Source of the DNA: Intestinimonas massiliensis (ex Afouda et al. 2020)
GTDB taxonomy: Bacteria > Bacillota > Clostridia > Oscillospirales > Oscillospiraceae
NCBI RefSeq assembly: GCF_900626285.1
Contig: NZ_LR131147.1
Coordinates: 2,739,467 to 2,789,092, forward strand
Direction of reading: 5' to 3'
Length of the DNA stretch: 49,626 nt
The translations under genes and the position numbers were made by a program. Shown here in pieces: positions 40,914 through 49,626 of the stretch (its first letter is position 1; each line of letters begins with the position of its first letter). The notes under the pieces were generated by a model. The model was not told where the DNA came from, ran no database searches, and was given only the letters and a program-made list of their open reading frames with translations.

Positions 40914-41843
40914 TCAGGAGATCTTTTTCAGAAGGGCGTCCACCTGTTCCCTGCTGATGACCCGGGAGGAGGCGCCCATCTGGGAGATGGACAGGGCCGC
41001 CGTGGCGGCGGCAAAGCGGCAGCAGTCGAAGAGGGATTTCCCCTCCAGCAGGGCGCAGAGGAAACCGGCGGCGAAGTTGTCGCCGGCGCCGGTGGTATCC
41101 AGCGCTCGGGCCGGGACGGCGGGGACGAAGAACTGCTCCCGCCGGCTGCGGGCGAAGCAGCCGTCCCGCCCTGTCTTGACCACCACGTGCTTGATGCCGC
41201 AGTCCAGCAGGGCGCTGGTGATGGACTCCAGGTCCCGCTGCCCGGTCAGGAGGGAGGCCTCCTCGTAGTTGGGGAAGAAGTAGTCCAGCCGGGACAGGCC
41301 CGCTTTCAGCTCCTCCAGGGGGTAGAGCCTGCCGTTGCACATCACGTCGGCGCACAGCAGGGCGCCGCTCTCCGCCGCGGCGGCGGTAAAGCGCTCGATG
41401 GTCTCCGGCGTCAGGAAGGGCGGCGCCAGCAGGCTGCCGATGGAGATGATCCTGGCGGCGCCGGGGGCCGGCGGCACGGGGGTAAAGAGGCTGCCCGGAG
41501 CCGGGACGGCCTCGTGGATGAAGTGGCGCTGGCCGTCGTTCTGGACCAGGATGATGTTAACGCGGGAGTTTCCGGGAGAGCGGACGATGTCCTCCGTGGG
41601 GACGCCCTTGTGCTTCAGCTGCTCCAGGATCAGCGCGCCGGCCTCGTCGGTTCCCAGGCCGGTCATCAGGCCGGCGTTCACCCCCAGATGCCGCAGGGCC
41701 ACCGCCTGATTGACCGCGTCCCCGCCCACCGCCAGGGCGACCTGCTCACAGTTTTTTGCCTCGCCCTGAAAAGGGGTCGTCACATCCGCGCCCCGGACCA
41801 GCACGTCCAGACAGCCGATGCCAACACACATCACATCCCACAC
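40914..41843 (-). CDS. PfkB-family sugar kinase
   Basis: 309 aa ribokinase-fold kinase. GIGCLDVLVRG and AVGGDAVNQAVALRHLG form the sugar-binding N-terminus, with a TGLGTDEAG motif, and DTTGAGDNFAAGF carries the catalytic Asp and anion hole. It should phosphorylate a free sugar or polyol. Start is GTG at 41843, GAGGAGGAAG upstream; an ATG at 41831 is also possible. It follows a terminator after the lipoprotein gene, so it may be expressed at a lower level than the transporter. Confidence 0.9.
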   Translation of the reverse strand: MWDVMCVGIGCLDVLVRGADVTTPFQGEAKNCEQVALAVGGDAVNQAVALRHLGVNAGLMTGLGTDEAGALILEQLKHKGVPTEDIVRSPGNSRVNIILVQNDGQRHFIHEAVPAPGSLFTPVPPAPGAARIISIGSLLAPPFLTPETIERFTAAAAESGALLCADVMCNGRLYPLEELKAGLSRLDYFFPNYEEASLLTGQRDLESITSALLDCGIKHVVVKTGRDGCFARSRREQFFVPAVPARALDTTGAGDNFAAGFLCALLEGKSLFDCCRFAAATAALSISQMGASSRVISREQVDALLKKIS

Positions 41844-41902
41844 AGGGGCTTCCTCCTCTCATAGTTGCCGCCCGGAAGGGGCGGCGGTCACCGCCGCAAG
41901 CC

Positions 41903-41947
41903 GAAAAAAGCGGCCGGCCTCTCATGCTGCGCAGGGAGGCCGGCCGC
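41903..41947 (-). terminator. Leftward terminator or attenuator
   Basis: GCGGCCGGCCTC, 14 bases, GAGGCCGGCCGC, then CTTTTTT on the leftward strand. It ends the transporter part of the cluster. Confidence 0.85.
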
Positions 41948-41971
41948 AGGCGGACCTGTAAGAAGACCTGC

Positions 41972-43183
41972 TTACTGGCCCAGATAGTTCTCCACCGCGG
42001 TTTTCATGAAGCTAAAGTTGCAGGAATCGGGGAGGGTCTTGGGGTTGCCGCTCTCCACGTTGCCCAGCTTGTCGTTGTACAGCAGGTCCATCAGCTCATA
42101 GGCGTAGCCGGTACCGTCGTCAAAGCCCTCCAGGTAGTCGGACAGATCCTGGGCGCTGTACACGATGTAGTCCTCGCAGAAGAAGGAATCCTTGGCGGAC
42201 TCGGTCACCTCTTCGGCCATGTCGGCGGCCTCCTCCTGGTGGGAGTTGCGGTAATCCAGGGCCTTGACCAGGGCGTTCATGAAGCGCTGGGCCACGTCGG
42301 GGTTCTGCTCCAGCCAGTTGTTGTTGGCCACCCAGGTGTTGATGTAGGTGTAGTCGGGCATATGGGTCTCAGCGGTGGCCACCTTGATGCCGCCGGCGTT
42401 GCGGATGGTGCTGGTGGAGGGAGAGTAGCAGCAGCACATCTTGGCGTCGCCGGCCTGGAAGGCGGCGGGGATGGTGTCGTTGCTCATGCTGTAGAAGAAC
42501 ACACGGTAGGCCTCGTCACCGGTGGGGTTGGGGTTGGTGTAGCCCTCCAGGAAGGAGCTGTCCTCGGTGTCAATCCACAGCTTCTCATTGTCGGGTACCT
42601 CGGTGTCGCCGGGGCCGCCGTACAGGTTGACCCGGGAGACGAACTCCTTCATCCAGCCGCCGGGGGTGGTGCTGGTGTCCACGAACACGGTCTGGCCCTT
42701 GAGGGCGTTGTAGATCTCCTCCCAGGTGGAGTCGGGGGTCAGGCCCACGCTCTCATCCACCAGGAACTGCTCGTTGTTGGAGATGCAGTCCATGAATACG
42801 AAGCTGATGGGCACGCCGCTGGCGTCCATGGCGTTCCAGGCCACGCCGGCGCCGATGAAGCCGATGTCCAGGGTGGGATTGTCGGTACGCATGGCGGCCA
42901 TCTCAGCGGCGCCGCCGGTGACGATGGTGTAGTTGGGGGTGATGTGCTCCTCGTCAAAGTAGCCCATCTTCACGGCGGTGGCGAAGAGGGAGGCACCGGG
43001 GGCGTTGTTGTGGATGCCCACATTGACGGTGGCCCACTCCGCGTCGCTGGTCTCCTGACCGGAGGTCTCGGGCGGGTTGGAGGTCTGGGTGTTGTCGGCG
43101 GCCGGGTCGCCGTTGGAGCAGCCGGCCAGCACCGAGATGAGCAGCGCGGCGCTGAGCAGGAGCAGAGACAGACGTTTCTTCAT
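41972..43183 (-). CDS. NitT/TauT-type ABC transporter substrate-binding lipoprotein
   Basis: 403 aa. A lipoprotein signal peptide (KKRLSLLLLSAALLISVLAG, lipobox LAGC, Cys at about 22), a Thr/Ser-rich spacer, and a type II periplasmic-binding fold in which GIHNNAPGASLFATAVKMGY then FIGAGVAW follow the NMT1/SsuA pattern. The family binds sulfonates, nitrate, taurine or pyrimidine precursors. An unusual CCCYSP lies in the ligand region. It is longer than most SsuA proteins. AAGGAGG precedes the ATG. Confidence 0.88.
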   Translation of the reverse strand: MKKRLSLLLLSAALLISVLAGCSNGDPAADNTQTSNPPETSGQETSDAEWATVNVGIHNNAPGASLFATAVKMGYFDEEHITPNYTIVTGGAAEMAAMRTDNPTLDIGFIGAGVAWNAMDASGVPISFVFMDCISNNEQFLVDESVGLTPDSTWEEIYNALKGQTVFVDTSTTPGGWMKEFVSRVNLYGGPGDTEVPDNEKLWIDTEDSSFLEGYTNPNPTGDEAYRVFFYSMSNDTIPAAFQAGDAKMCCCYSPSTSTIRNAGGIKVATAETHMPDYTYINTWVANNNWLEQNPDVAQRFMNALVKALDYRNSHQEEAADMAEEVTESAKDSFFCEDYIVYSAQDLSDYLEGFDDGTGYAYELMDLLYNDKLGNVESGNPKTLPDSCNFSFMKTAVENYLGQ

Positions 43184-43243
43184 GGGAAATCCTCCTTTTT
43201 TATCATTGTAATATGGTTACAGGAACGTCCTGTAAGGGGACCA

Positions 43244-44095
<852 letters not shown>

Positions 44096-44105
44096 GTTCC
44101 GTACC

Positions 44106-44942
44106 TCACTTCCAACGGGTCAGCCGCGCCTCCAGGAGGAGCAGCACCTTGTCCAGGATGTATCCGATCACGCCGATGGTTATGATGCCCAACAGCACCA
44201 AACTGGTGTTCATATATTGCTGTGCCAATTGGATTCTGGCGCCCAATCCATAGATGGTGCCCGTCATCTCGGCGGCGATCAGGGTGGTCAGGGAGGAGGC
44301 CACCGCCAGCCGGGCGCCCACCAGGATGTAGGGGAAGGCCTCGGGGACCATCACGTCCAGGAACAGGTTCATGTCCTTGGCGCCGAAGGTGTAGGCCGCC
44401 TTGACCAGGGTCAGGTCCACCTGCCGGATGCCCTGATAGACGGTGACCACCACCACCAGGAAGGAGGCGATGAAGATGATGATGTACTTGGCCTTTTCCG
44501 TCAGGCCGGCGGCCAGGATGACCAGGGGGATCATGGCCAGGGGGGGAATGGTCCGCAGGAACTGGATCCAGGGCTCCAGCAGGTTGCGCACCTTGGGATA
44601 CCAGCCCATCAGGAAGGCCACGGGGATGGCGCAGATAAATCCGGTGCTGAAGCCGATGAGCACCCGCTGCAGGGAGATGGACAGGTCCTTGAAGTACCGG
44701 CCGTTGGAGGCGATCTCCTCCTGAAGGGCGTCCCAGACCTGCACGGGGCCGGCCAGGAAGGTGCTCAGGCTGGGATCGCTGGACAGCGTCAGCCACAGGA
44801 TGACGGCGCACACCACGGAAACGATGTTCAGGGTGATGCGGGTGGCCCGGGTTCCGTCGCTGAAATCCTTCAGCTTGCGCGCCTTGACCTGGGGGGGTGC
44901 CGGCGCAGTTGTCCGGCTCATGTTTTTCTCCTGATCTGCCAT
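44106..44942 (-). CDS. ABC transporter permease, NitT/TauT type
   Basis: 278 aa with about six membrane helices. The coupling region (MVPEAFPYILVGARLAVASS) is the EAA-like loop of BPD_transp_1 permeases. AGGAGG lies before the ATG at 44942. A second ATG at 44921 is possible. Order permease-ATPase-lipoprotein, with short gaps, gives a complete importer. Confidence 0.94.
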   Translation of the reverse strand: MADQEKNMSRTTAPAPPQVKARKLKDFSDGTRATRITLNIVSVVCAVILWLTLSSDPSLSTFLAGPVQVWDALQEEIASNGRYFKDLSISLQRVLIGFSTGFICAIPVAFLMGWYPKVRNLLEPWIQFLRTIPPLAMIPLVILAAGLTEKAKYIIIFIASFLVVVVTVYQGIRQVDLTLVKAAYTFGAKDMNLFLDVMVPEAFPYILVGARLAVASSLTTLIAAEMTGTIYGLGARIQLAQQYMNTSLVLLGIITIGVIGYILDKVLLLLEARLTRWK

Positions 44943-45037
44943 AGTGACCTCCTGTTCCGCGTCCCCGCGCCGGGCGCTGGGAAACGCTCACACAAAAATG
45001 ATGACCGATTGTACGGTTTTCAGACGACAGGCGCCGC

Positions 45038-45499
45038 TCAATAGACCCGGCGGCCTTCCTCGATCTCCTCCAGCATTCTGAGCCGTCCGTCGTGCTTGCC
45101 GGAGTATTTCCCGAAGAGGAATACCTCCACGATCCGCTCGAACTCGTCCGGGGTGGTGAGCCAGGCCCCGGTGGCCAGGATCCGGGCGTCGTTGTGCTCC
45201 CGGGCCATCAGGGCGGCGAAGGGGGTATAGCACAGGGCCGCTCTGGTCCCTCTGACCTTGTTGGCCGCCATGGCCACGCCCTGTCCGGTGCCGCAGATGA
45301 GGATGCCCCGGTCGAACTGTCCGTCCCGGACGGCCTCCGCCACCTTCTGGGCGGCCACCGGGTACTCCCCCGCCTGGGCGGAGTCGCAGCCGAAGTCGGT
45401 AATGTCGTAGCCCTTGGCGGACAGCCGGCGGATCATCTCGGTTTTCAGGTCATAGCCCGCCAGATCGCTGCCGATGACCAGCTTGAACTGTGTCTGCAT
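45038..45499 (-). CDS. RpiB/LacA/LacB-family sugar-phosphate isomerase
   Basis: 153 aa. GSDLAGYDLKTEMIRRL, ICGTGQGVAMAANKVRGTRA and ALCYTPFAALMAREHNDARIL fit the RpiB fold. Its catalytic Cys (in CGTG) is present. The canonical His of many RpiB (HRTSHDD area) is replaced by AREHND, the usual form. The family interconverts ribose-5-P/ribulose-5-P, galactose-6-P or allose-6-P. I set the start at 45499, six bases after AGGTG. It is in the transketolase cluster. Confidence 0.88.
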   Translation of the reverse strand: MQTQFKLVIGSDLAGYDLKTEMIRRLSAKGYDITDFGCDSAQAGEYPVAAQKVAEAVRDGQFDRGILICGTGQGVAMAANKVRGTRAALCYTPFAALMAREHNDARILATGAWLTTPDEFERIVEVFLFGKYSGKHDGRLRMLEEIEEGRRVY

Positions 45500-45517
45500 A
45501 TCCTTCACCTCTGTGTA

Positions 45518-46180
45518 TTATGCTTCGATCCAGGACCGGAACCGCCGGCAGGCGGCCGGTATGGGAATATCCTGCTGAAAGATGGCGTAGAACCCCAGGA
45601 TCAGTACGTCCGCGCCGCACAGTCTGCACTGGCGGCCGTTGTCCCGGTTGATCCCCCCGTCGATGGAGATGAGGTACTTCAGCCCCTCCTTCTCCCGGAA
45701 CTCCGCCAGGGCGCGGATCTTCCGGTAGGTACCCTCGTCAAAGGGCCTGCGCACCCCGCCGGGGACGATGGACATGAGGATCACCATGTCCGCCAGGGGA
45801 AGCAGGTCGTGAAACTCCTCCGGCGTGTGCTCCGGATTGATGACGATGCCCGGCTTCATGCCCGCCTGCCGGATGTCCCGGAGGAGGGCGGCGGGGTCCC
45901 GGGCGGTGTCGGGGATGAACGAGAGGTAGTCCAGCCCTGCCGCCGCGCCGGGGGCCACATAGTCCTCCGGGTTGGTCACCATCAGGTGGGCGTCCAGGGT
46001 GATGGTGGGAAAGGTCTCCTTCAGCTCCCGGGCGGTGTCCAGGTTGGCGCACAGGTTGGGCACGTTGTGCCCGTCCATGAAGTCGATGTGGAGGAAGGGC
46101 ATGTCGCCCTCGATCAGCTGCCGCACGTCCGCCTCCATGGCGATCTGCCGGGTACAGGCCAGGCTGGGCGCGTAGATCAT
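45518..46180 (-). CDS. Ribulose-phosphate 3-epimerase family protein (second, divergent copy)
   Basis: 220 aa TIM barrel. LHIDFMDGHNVPN, LDAHLMVTNPEDY and SIDGGIN keep the metal ligands. The phosphate-side loop is IVPGGVRRPF instead of the normal VNPGFGGQSF, so the substrate is probably unusual. GGAGGTG precedes the ATG, which overlaps the transketolase C stop as ATGA. Possibly a D-allulose-6-phosphate 3-epimerase-like enzyme. Confidence 0.85.
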   Translation of the reverse strand: MIYAPSLACTRQIAMEADVRQLIEGDMPFLHIDFMDGHNVPNLCANLDTARELKETFPTITLDAHLMVTNPEDYVAPGAAAGLDYLSFIPDTARDPAALLRDIRQAGMKPGIVINPEHTPEEFHDLLPLADMVILMSIVPGGVRRPFDEGTYRKIRALAEFREKEGLKYLISIDGGINRDNGRQCRLCGADVLILGFYAIFQQDIPIPAACRRFRSWIEA

Positions 46181-47127
46181 GGAGCGCACCTCCAGCTCTT
46201 TTTCAGGGCCATGGCCCGCTTGGCCTGCTCCGCGATGGTTCCGGCGTCCAGATGGTAGCGCTCCTTCAGGTAGGGCAGGGTGCCCACCTCTCCGAAGGTG
46301 TCGGCCACTCCCACGGCGGTGATGGGTACGCTGAGCCGGTCGGCGGCCGCCTCCAGCACGGCGCTGCGCAGCCCGCCGATGACATTGTGGTTTTCCGCCG
46401 CCACGCCGCACCCCGTCTTGCTCAGGGAGGCCAGCACGGTCTCGGCGTCCAGGGGCTTGATGGTGTGTACGTTGACCACCTCGGCGTCCACGCCCTGGGC
46501 CGCCAGCCGGTCCGCCGCCTCCAGGGCCTCCCGCACCATCAGGCCGGAGGCCAGGATGGTCACGTCCCGGCCCTGCCGGAGCACGTCGGCCCGGAACAGG
46601 TCCAGGTGATAATTCTCGGGGTCGTAGAGGGGGCTCCACTCCTTGCGGTAGGTGCGCATGTAGACGCAGCCGGGGTAGTCGTTCATGGCCCGGAGGCCCT
46701 GCCGGAGCTGGACGGGGTCCGCCGGCTCAAAGATGACGGAGCCGGGGATGCTGCGCAGGACCCCCACGTCCTCCATGCTCATGTGGGTGCCGCCGTTGAG
46801 CTCGGCGGTGATGCCGGGGTCGGTGCCGATGATCTTCACGTTCATACCGGCGTAGAGCACGGAGATGGCGATCTGGTCGCACACCCGCCGGGTGGCGAAG
46901 GGTGTGAAGGAGGAGATGTAGGGCTTGAAGCCGTAGCTGGCCAGGCCGGCCGCCAGGCACACCATGTTCTGCTCGGCGATGCCCACGTCAAAGGTGCGCT
47001 CCGGGAAACGCTGGTGGACCGCCGTGGTGCCGTTGGAGGCCGCCAGGTCCGCGTCCAGCACCACGATATCGGGATCGGACTCCATCAGTTCGATCAGGGT
47101 CTGTGCCATGATGTCACGCATCCACAT
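46177..47127 (-). CDS. Transketolase, C-terminal subunit
   Basis: 316 aa. The pyrimidine-binding domain (FDVGIAEQNMVCLAAGLASY, with the catalytic Glu of AEQ) and the C-terminal domain (SGLMVREALEAADRL, VVNVHTIKPLD) form the second half of a split transketolase. The start overlaps the N-subunit stop by 14 nt. The gene is preceded by GGAGG. Confidence 0.95.
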   Translation of the reverse strand: MWMRDIMAQTLIELMESDPDIVVLDADLAASNGTTAVHQRFPERTFDVGIAEQNMVCLAAGLASYGFKPYISSFTPFATRRVCDQIAISVLYAGMNVKIIGTDPGITAELNGGTHMSMEDVGVLRSIPGSVIFEPADPVQLRQGLRAMNDYPGCVYMRTYRKEWSPLYDPENYHLDLFRADVLRQGRDVTILASGLMVREALEAADRLAAQGVDAEVVNVHTIKPLDAETVLASLSKTGCGVAAENHNVIGGLRSAVLEAAADRLSVPITAVGVADTFGEVGTLPYLKERYHLDAGTIAEQAKRAMALKKSWRCAP

Positions 47128-47941
47128 GGTCTGTGCCTCCGTTCTCCTTCAGGGCCTGTTCCACTTCCTCCGGGGTGAGGGCGAAGTAATGGCTCCCCTG
47201 GGCCTTGCCCTCCATTTTGGCGATCCCCTTGGCCTTGACCGTGTGGAGCACGATCATGGTGGGCCTGCCGGCGGAGGATTTCGCCTGGCAGACGGCCCGG
47301 TCGATGGCGTCCACATCGTGGCCGTCCGCCACGTCGATGCAGTTCCAGCCGAAGGCCTCCCACTTGGCGCAGACAGGCTCCAGGGTGTTGATGTCGTTGA
47401 CGGCGCCGTCCAGCTGGGCTCCGTTGTAGTCCAGGAAGGCGATCATGTGGTCCAGCTTCCGGCTGGCGGCAAACATGGCCGCCTCCCAGATCTGGCCCTC
47501 CTGGGATTCCCCGTCGCCGATGATGGCGTAGATCCAGGCGCCGTCCTGCCGCAGGCGGCTGCCCAGGGCCGCCCCCACCGCGCAGGAAAAGCCCTGTGCC
47601 AGGGACCCGGCGGTCATATCCACCCCCGGGGTGCGCCGCATGTCGCAGTGGCTGGGCAGGTCGGTGCCGGGCTGATTCAGGGTCAGCAGCTTGGCCTTGG
47701 GGAAGTACCCCCGGTTGGCCAGGGCGGCGTACAGCGCCGGTCCGGCGTGCCCCTTGGAGAGGAAGAGCCGGTCCCGTCCCTCCAGCTTGGGCCGGGCGGG
47801 ATCAATCCGCATATGTTTGAAGTACAGCACGCTGAGGACCTCCGCAATGGAGAGGCTGCCGCCGTAATGTCCCGCGCCCAGAGAGCCGATGCAGCGGATG
47901 GTATCCAGCCGGATATTCCGCGCGGCCTGTTTCAGATCCAT
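47114..47941 (-). CDS. Transketolase, N-terminal subunit
   Basis: 275 aa. The thiamine-diphosphate domain: GAGHYGGSLSIAEVLSVLYF, then GDGESQEGQIWEAAMFAASR (GDG-x-NQ type motif, here QEGQIWE). Together with the next gene it makes an alpha2beta2 transketolase moving two-carbon units between sugar phosphates. Start ATG at 47941 is eight bases after GGGAG; a GTG at 47950 is an alternative. It is the promoter-proximal gene of the cluster. Confidence 0.95.
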   Translation of the reverse strand: MDLKQAARNIRLDTIRCIGSLGAGHYGGSLSIAEVLSVLYFKHMRIDPARPKLEGRDRLFLSKGHAGPALYAALANRGYFPKAKLLTLNQPGTDLPSHCDMRRTPGVDMTAGSLAQGFSCAVGAALGSRLRQDGAWIYAIIGDGESQEGQIWEAAMFAASRKLDHMIAFLDYNGAQLDGAVNDINTLEPVCAKWEAFGWNCIDVADGHDVDAIDRAVCQAKSSAGRPTMIVLHTVKAKGIAKMEGKAQGSHYFALTPEEVEQALKENGGTDHVDA

Positions 47942-48349
47942 GTGATCCACTCCCGCCTGTCTAATGTGGTTTCATTATAGGCACAGGTTCGTCGGGTGTC
48001 AATAATCTTCTGAAAATATTTTCAGTGTATATAAATTCAACAACGTTCCAAAATCGACAAGCAAAAGTTTCCTTATTTTTGTTATTTTTGTATTATATTA
48101 AACTTATTTCGCAGAAGCTCGCAAAACAAGACTGGCGCGTCCAAATTTTTTCTACTAATTCGGCACCTCGTCCCTGACATATTTGAAAATATTTTTTAAA
48201 ACGCATAGAAAGTGAAATTAAAATTATGTGTTGTATTTATTCCATTATAATGATATTATTTGGTCAAAATCGTAAACCTAAAAAATCAGTGTCAGTTTTT
48301 GGTTTGTTTCCTGCTGTAAAAACGTTTTCAGTAAAGAGGGGGTTATTAC
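47942..48349. promoter_or_regulatory. Divergent control region with palindromic operators
   Basis: 408 bp of AT-rich sequence without a gene. Leftward promoter TTGACA (47997-48002), 17 bp, TATAAT (47974-47979). Eight bases upstream is CTGAAAATATTTTCAG (48010-48025), a perfect 16-bp palindrome. A related TGAAAATATTTT lies at 48184-48195. A rightward TATAAT is at 48246-48251. The two palindrome copies on either side suggest one regulator controlling both directions, encoded outside the window. Confidence 0.75.
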
Positions 48350-49186
48350 ATGGAGATAGGCGTTTTTTCCAATGTCTACTCCGGATGCACCGCCGAGGAA
48401 GGGCTTGCCCGCATGAAAGAGGTTGGGCTCACCCTGGCCCAGCTGAATCTGTGCTCCGTCTGCGGGGAGGCGCTGCCGGCGGCTCTGGACGAGGGGGCGC
48501 TGACGGCGGTGGGGCGGCAGGCCCGGGCGCTGGGCGTCCGGTTCGTCTCCCTGGCGGGCACCTTCAATCTGATCGACCCCGACCCGGAGGCCCGGCGGGA
48601 GGGCCTGCGCCGGTTTGAGGTGCTCTGTCAGGGGGCCGCCCTGCTGGGCATCCCGGTGATCCTGCTGTGCACCGGCTCCCGAAATCCCCGCAGCCAGTGG
48701 CAGTGGCACCCGGACAACGCCTCCCCCGCCGCCTGGCGGGACCTGCTGGCGGGGACGGAGCGGCTGCTGACCCTGGCGGAGCGGTACGATCTGGTGCTGG
48801 GCGTGGAGCCGGAGCCCTCCAACGTGGTGAGCGACCCCCGGCGGGCCCGGGCCTATCTGGATGAATTCCGCTCCGACCGGCTGAAGATCGTCCTGGACGG
48901 GGCCAATCTCTTCCGCCCGGAGCTGGTGTCCCGCATGGACCGGGTGCTGGAGGAGGGGATCGGCCTGCTGGCCGGGGACATCATCCAGGCCCATGCCAAG
49001 GACTTCCTGGTGGACGGGGCGGGGACGCTGACCTACACGGCGGCCGGGAAGGGGCTGCTGGACTACCCCCGCTATCTGGGGACCCTCCGCGCCGCGGGAT
49101 TTGACGGCCCGCTGCTGCTCCACGGTCTGGGCCCGGACGAGGTGGCGGACAGCGTCCGCTTCCTGAGGGGGGTCCTGCATGAGTGA
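48350..49186 (+). CDS. Sugar phosphate isomerase/epimerase (AP endonuclease 2 fold)
   Basis: 278 aa TIM barrel (PF01261). LGVEPEPSNVVSD, LDGANLF, AHAKDF and LLLHGLG show the metal-binding Glu, Asp, His pattern of IolE/IolI and xylose-isomerase-like proteins. The N-terminal IGVFSNVYSGCTAEEGLARM is the family lead. AGAGGGGG precedes the ATG. It diverges from the transketolase cluster and overlaps the next gene by 8 nt. It probably isomerises the same imported compound. Confidence 0.85.
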   Translation: MEIGVFSNVYSGCTAEEGLARMKEVGLTLAQLNLCSVCGEALPAALDEGALTAVGRQARALGVRFVSLAGTFNLIDPDPEARREGLRRFEVLCQGAALLGIPVILLCTGSRNPRSQWQWHPDNASPAAWRDLLAGTERLLTLAERYDLVLGVEPEPSNVVSDPRRARAYLDEFRSDRLKIVLDGANLFRPELVSRMDRVLEEGIGLLAGDIIQAHAKDFLVDGAGTLTYTAAGKGLLDYPRYLGTLRAAGFDGPLLLHGLGPDEVADSVRFLRGVLHE

Positions 49187-49443
49187 GCTTCGGCGGGGCG
49201 GCATGGCGATGCGCTGCCAGGTGAGGGGCGAGGGTCTCCCCTTCCTCTTTCTCCACGGCCTGGGCGGGAGCAGCACCCAGGGTCTGGGGCTGCTGGACCC
49301 GCTGGAGGGGGTCTGTCAGATCCTGCCCGACCTGCGGGGCCACGGGGAGACGGAGCTGGGCCCGGTTGAGGAGCTGAGCTTTTCCGCCATGGCGGAGGAC
49401 GTGGCCGCCCTGTGGCGGTCGCGGGGCCTGGGGCGGGGGGGCC
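49179..49443 (+). CDS. Alpha/beta hydrolase, truncated by adapter
   Basis: About 88 genuine residues: MSELRRGGMAMRCQVRGEGL, FLFLHGLGGSSTQGLGLLD (oxyanion HG), and LPDLRGHGETELG typical of the fold. After about ALWRSRGLGRG the translation SFSHLRAHET comes from sequencing adapter, so the true C-terminus, nucleophile serine and His are not in the window. It overlaps the isomerase stop, so it belongs to the same unit. Confidence 0.75.
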
Positions 49444-49521
49444 CTGTCTCTTTTTCACATCTCCGGGCCCACGAGACGGGCTCCTAAATCGCATGCCGCC
49501 CTCTGGCTGGAAAAAAAAAAA
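49444..49521. other. Illumina/Nextera adapter contamination with poly(A)
   Basis: 49444-49477 match the 34-nt Nextera read-through adapter at 31 positions. Eight index-like bases follow, then 25 bases like the P7 tail (49486-49510) and a run of A (49511-49521). This is not biological DNA. Confidence 0.95.
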
Positions 49522-49626
49522 GAAGTCCTTTCGACAGTATTTCAGGTAGTTTGAGTTGAGGCCGTTGTTTCCGTCCGAACCGTTCTCCTCCTTTTCGGTG
49601 ACGACGTTGACGGTCGTATCCGCGGG
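49522..49626. other. Unrelated short fragment beyond the adapter
   Basis: About 105 bp joined through the adapter. Its reverse strand is open for 34 codons (VNVVTEKEENGSDGNNG is visible), but no function is recognisable. It should not be treated as adjacent to the hydrolase. Confidence 0.7.

Noticed and set aside
49440..49487. Hydrolase C-terminus reading SHLRAHETGS
   Set aside because: Encoded by adapter sequence, not by the organism.

Overview
The window looks like one assembled metagenomic contig from a high-GC, spore-forming gut member of the Clostridia. An Oscillospiraceae-type organism (Flavonifractor, Lawsonibacter or Intestinimonas-like) is my inference. It rests on SpmA/SpmB, an AbrB/SpoVT regulator, an oxygen-sensitive NrdD/NrdG ribonucleotide reductase, a CIRCE-controlled heat-shock unit, a Kal-like 3-aminobutyryl-CoA ammonia-lyase and split transketolase subunits. 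Both ends look artefactual. Bases 1 to about 124 read as an elongation factor Ts fragment joined in frame to a CCA-adding enzyme. Bases 49444-49521 are a degraded Illumina/Nextera read-through adapter with poly(A), followed by about 105 bp of unrelated DNA.

Layout. 1-26084 is ordinary chromosome: cca (partial), murC, a Kal-like gene, a MATE exporter, hsp20-clpB behind a perfect CIRCE, an AGCS Na+/alanine symporter, topB, a HxlR regulator divergent from a LysE-type exporter, pepT, a monoacylglycerol-lipase-like hydrolase, a small unrecognised surface or repeat-protein group, spmAB, abrB, and a long leftward cluster (nrdD, rlmI-like, nrdG, CoA-type NUDIX, trmN6-like, rsmI). A homocysteine S-methyltransferase and tRNA-Arg(CCG) follow.

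26157-36554 is a complete-looking filamentous phage (inovirus) prophage of about 10.4 kb. It sits between the tRNA-Arg promoter and the 3' end of a histidine-kinase-like gene. It has a 15-bp direct repeat at both ends and imperfect inverted repeats exactly 14 nt inside each. In order it carries an ssDNA-binding protein, a double-hairpin origin, a Rep, small membrane proteins, a large pIII-like adhesin, a string of small membrane and coat proteins, a Zot-like assembly ATPase, a leftward operon with a SprT-like protease, and an IS30-family transposase that probably serves as integrase. The striking point is the replication module. The Rep has the HUH endonuclease plus superfamily 3 helicase design of eukaryotic-type CRESS-DNA viruses. 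Directly upstream is a stem-loop whose loop carries CAGTATTAC, which fits the NANTATTAC origin consensus of circoviruses and geminiviruses, with two tandem 8-bp iteron-like repeats beside it. A 13-bp motif, GTGCACTTTCAAA, occurs at least eight times in the phage, often just ahead of a ribosome binding site, and looks like a phage-wide control element.

36556-49440 is chromosome again: the kinase-like gene, gapA, and a leftward catabolic cluster running from 47941 to 38756. The cluster encodes transketolase N and C subunits, a ribulose-phosphate-3-epimerase-like protein, an RpiB-family isomerase, a NitT/TauT-type ABC transporter (permease, ATPase, lipoprotein), a PfkB kinase, a second epimerase-like protein, DeoC and a TauE/SafE permease. 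A divergent sugar-phosphate isomerase/epimerase and a truncated alpha/beta hydrolase lie across a 408-bp control region containing a perfect 16-bp palindrome. The cluster probably imports and breaks down an unidentified pentose-like or sulfonated compound.
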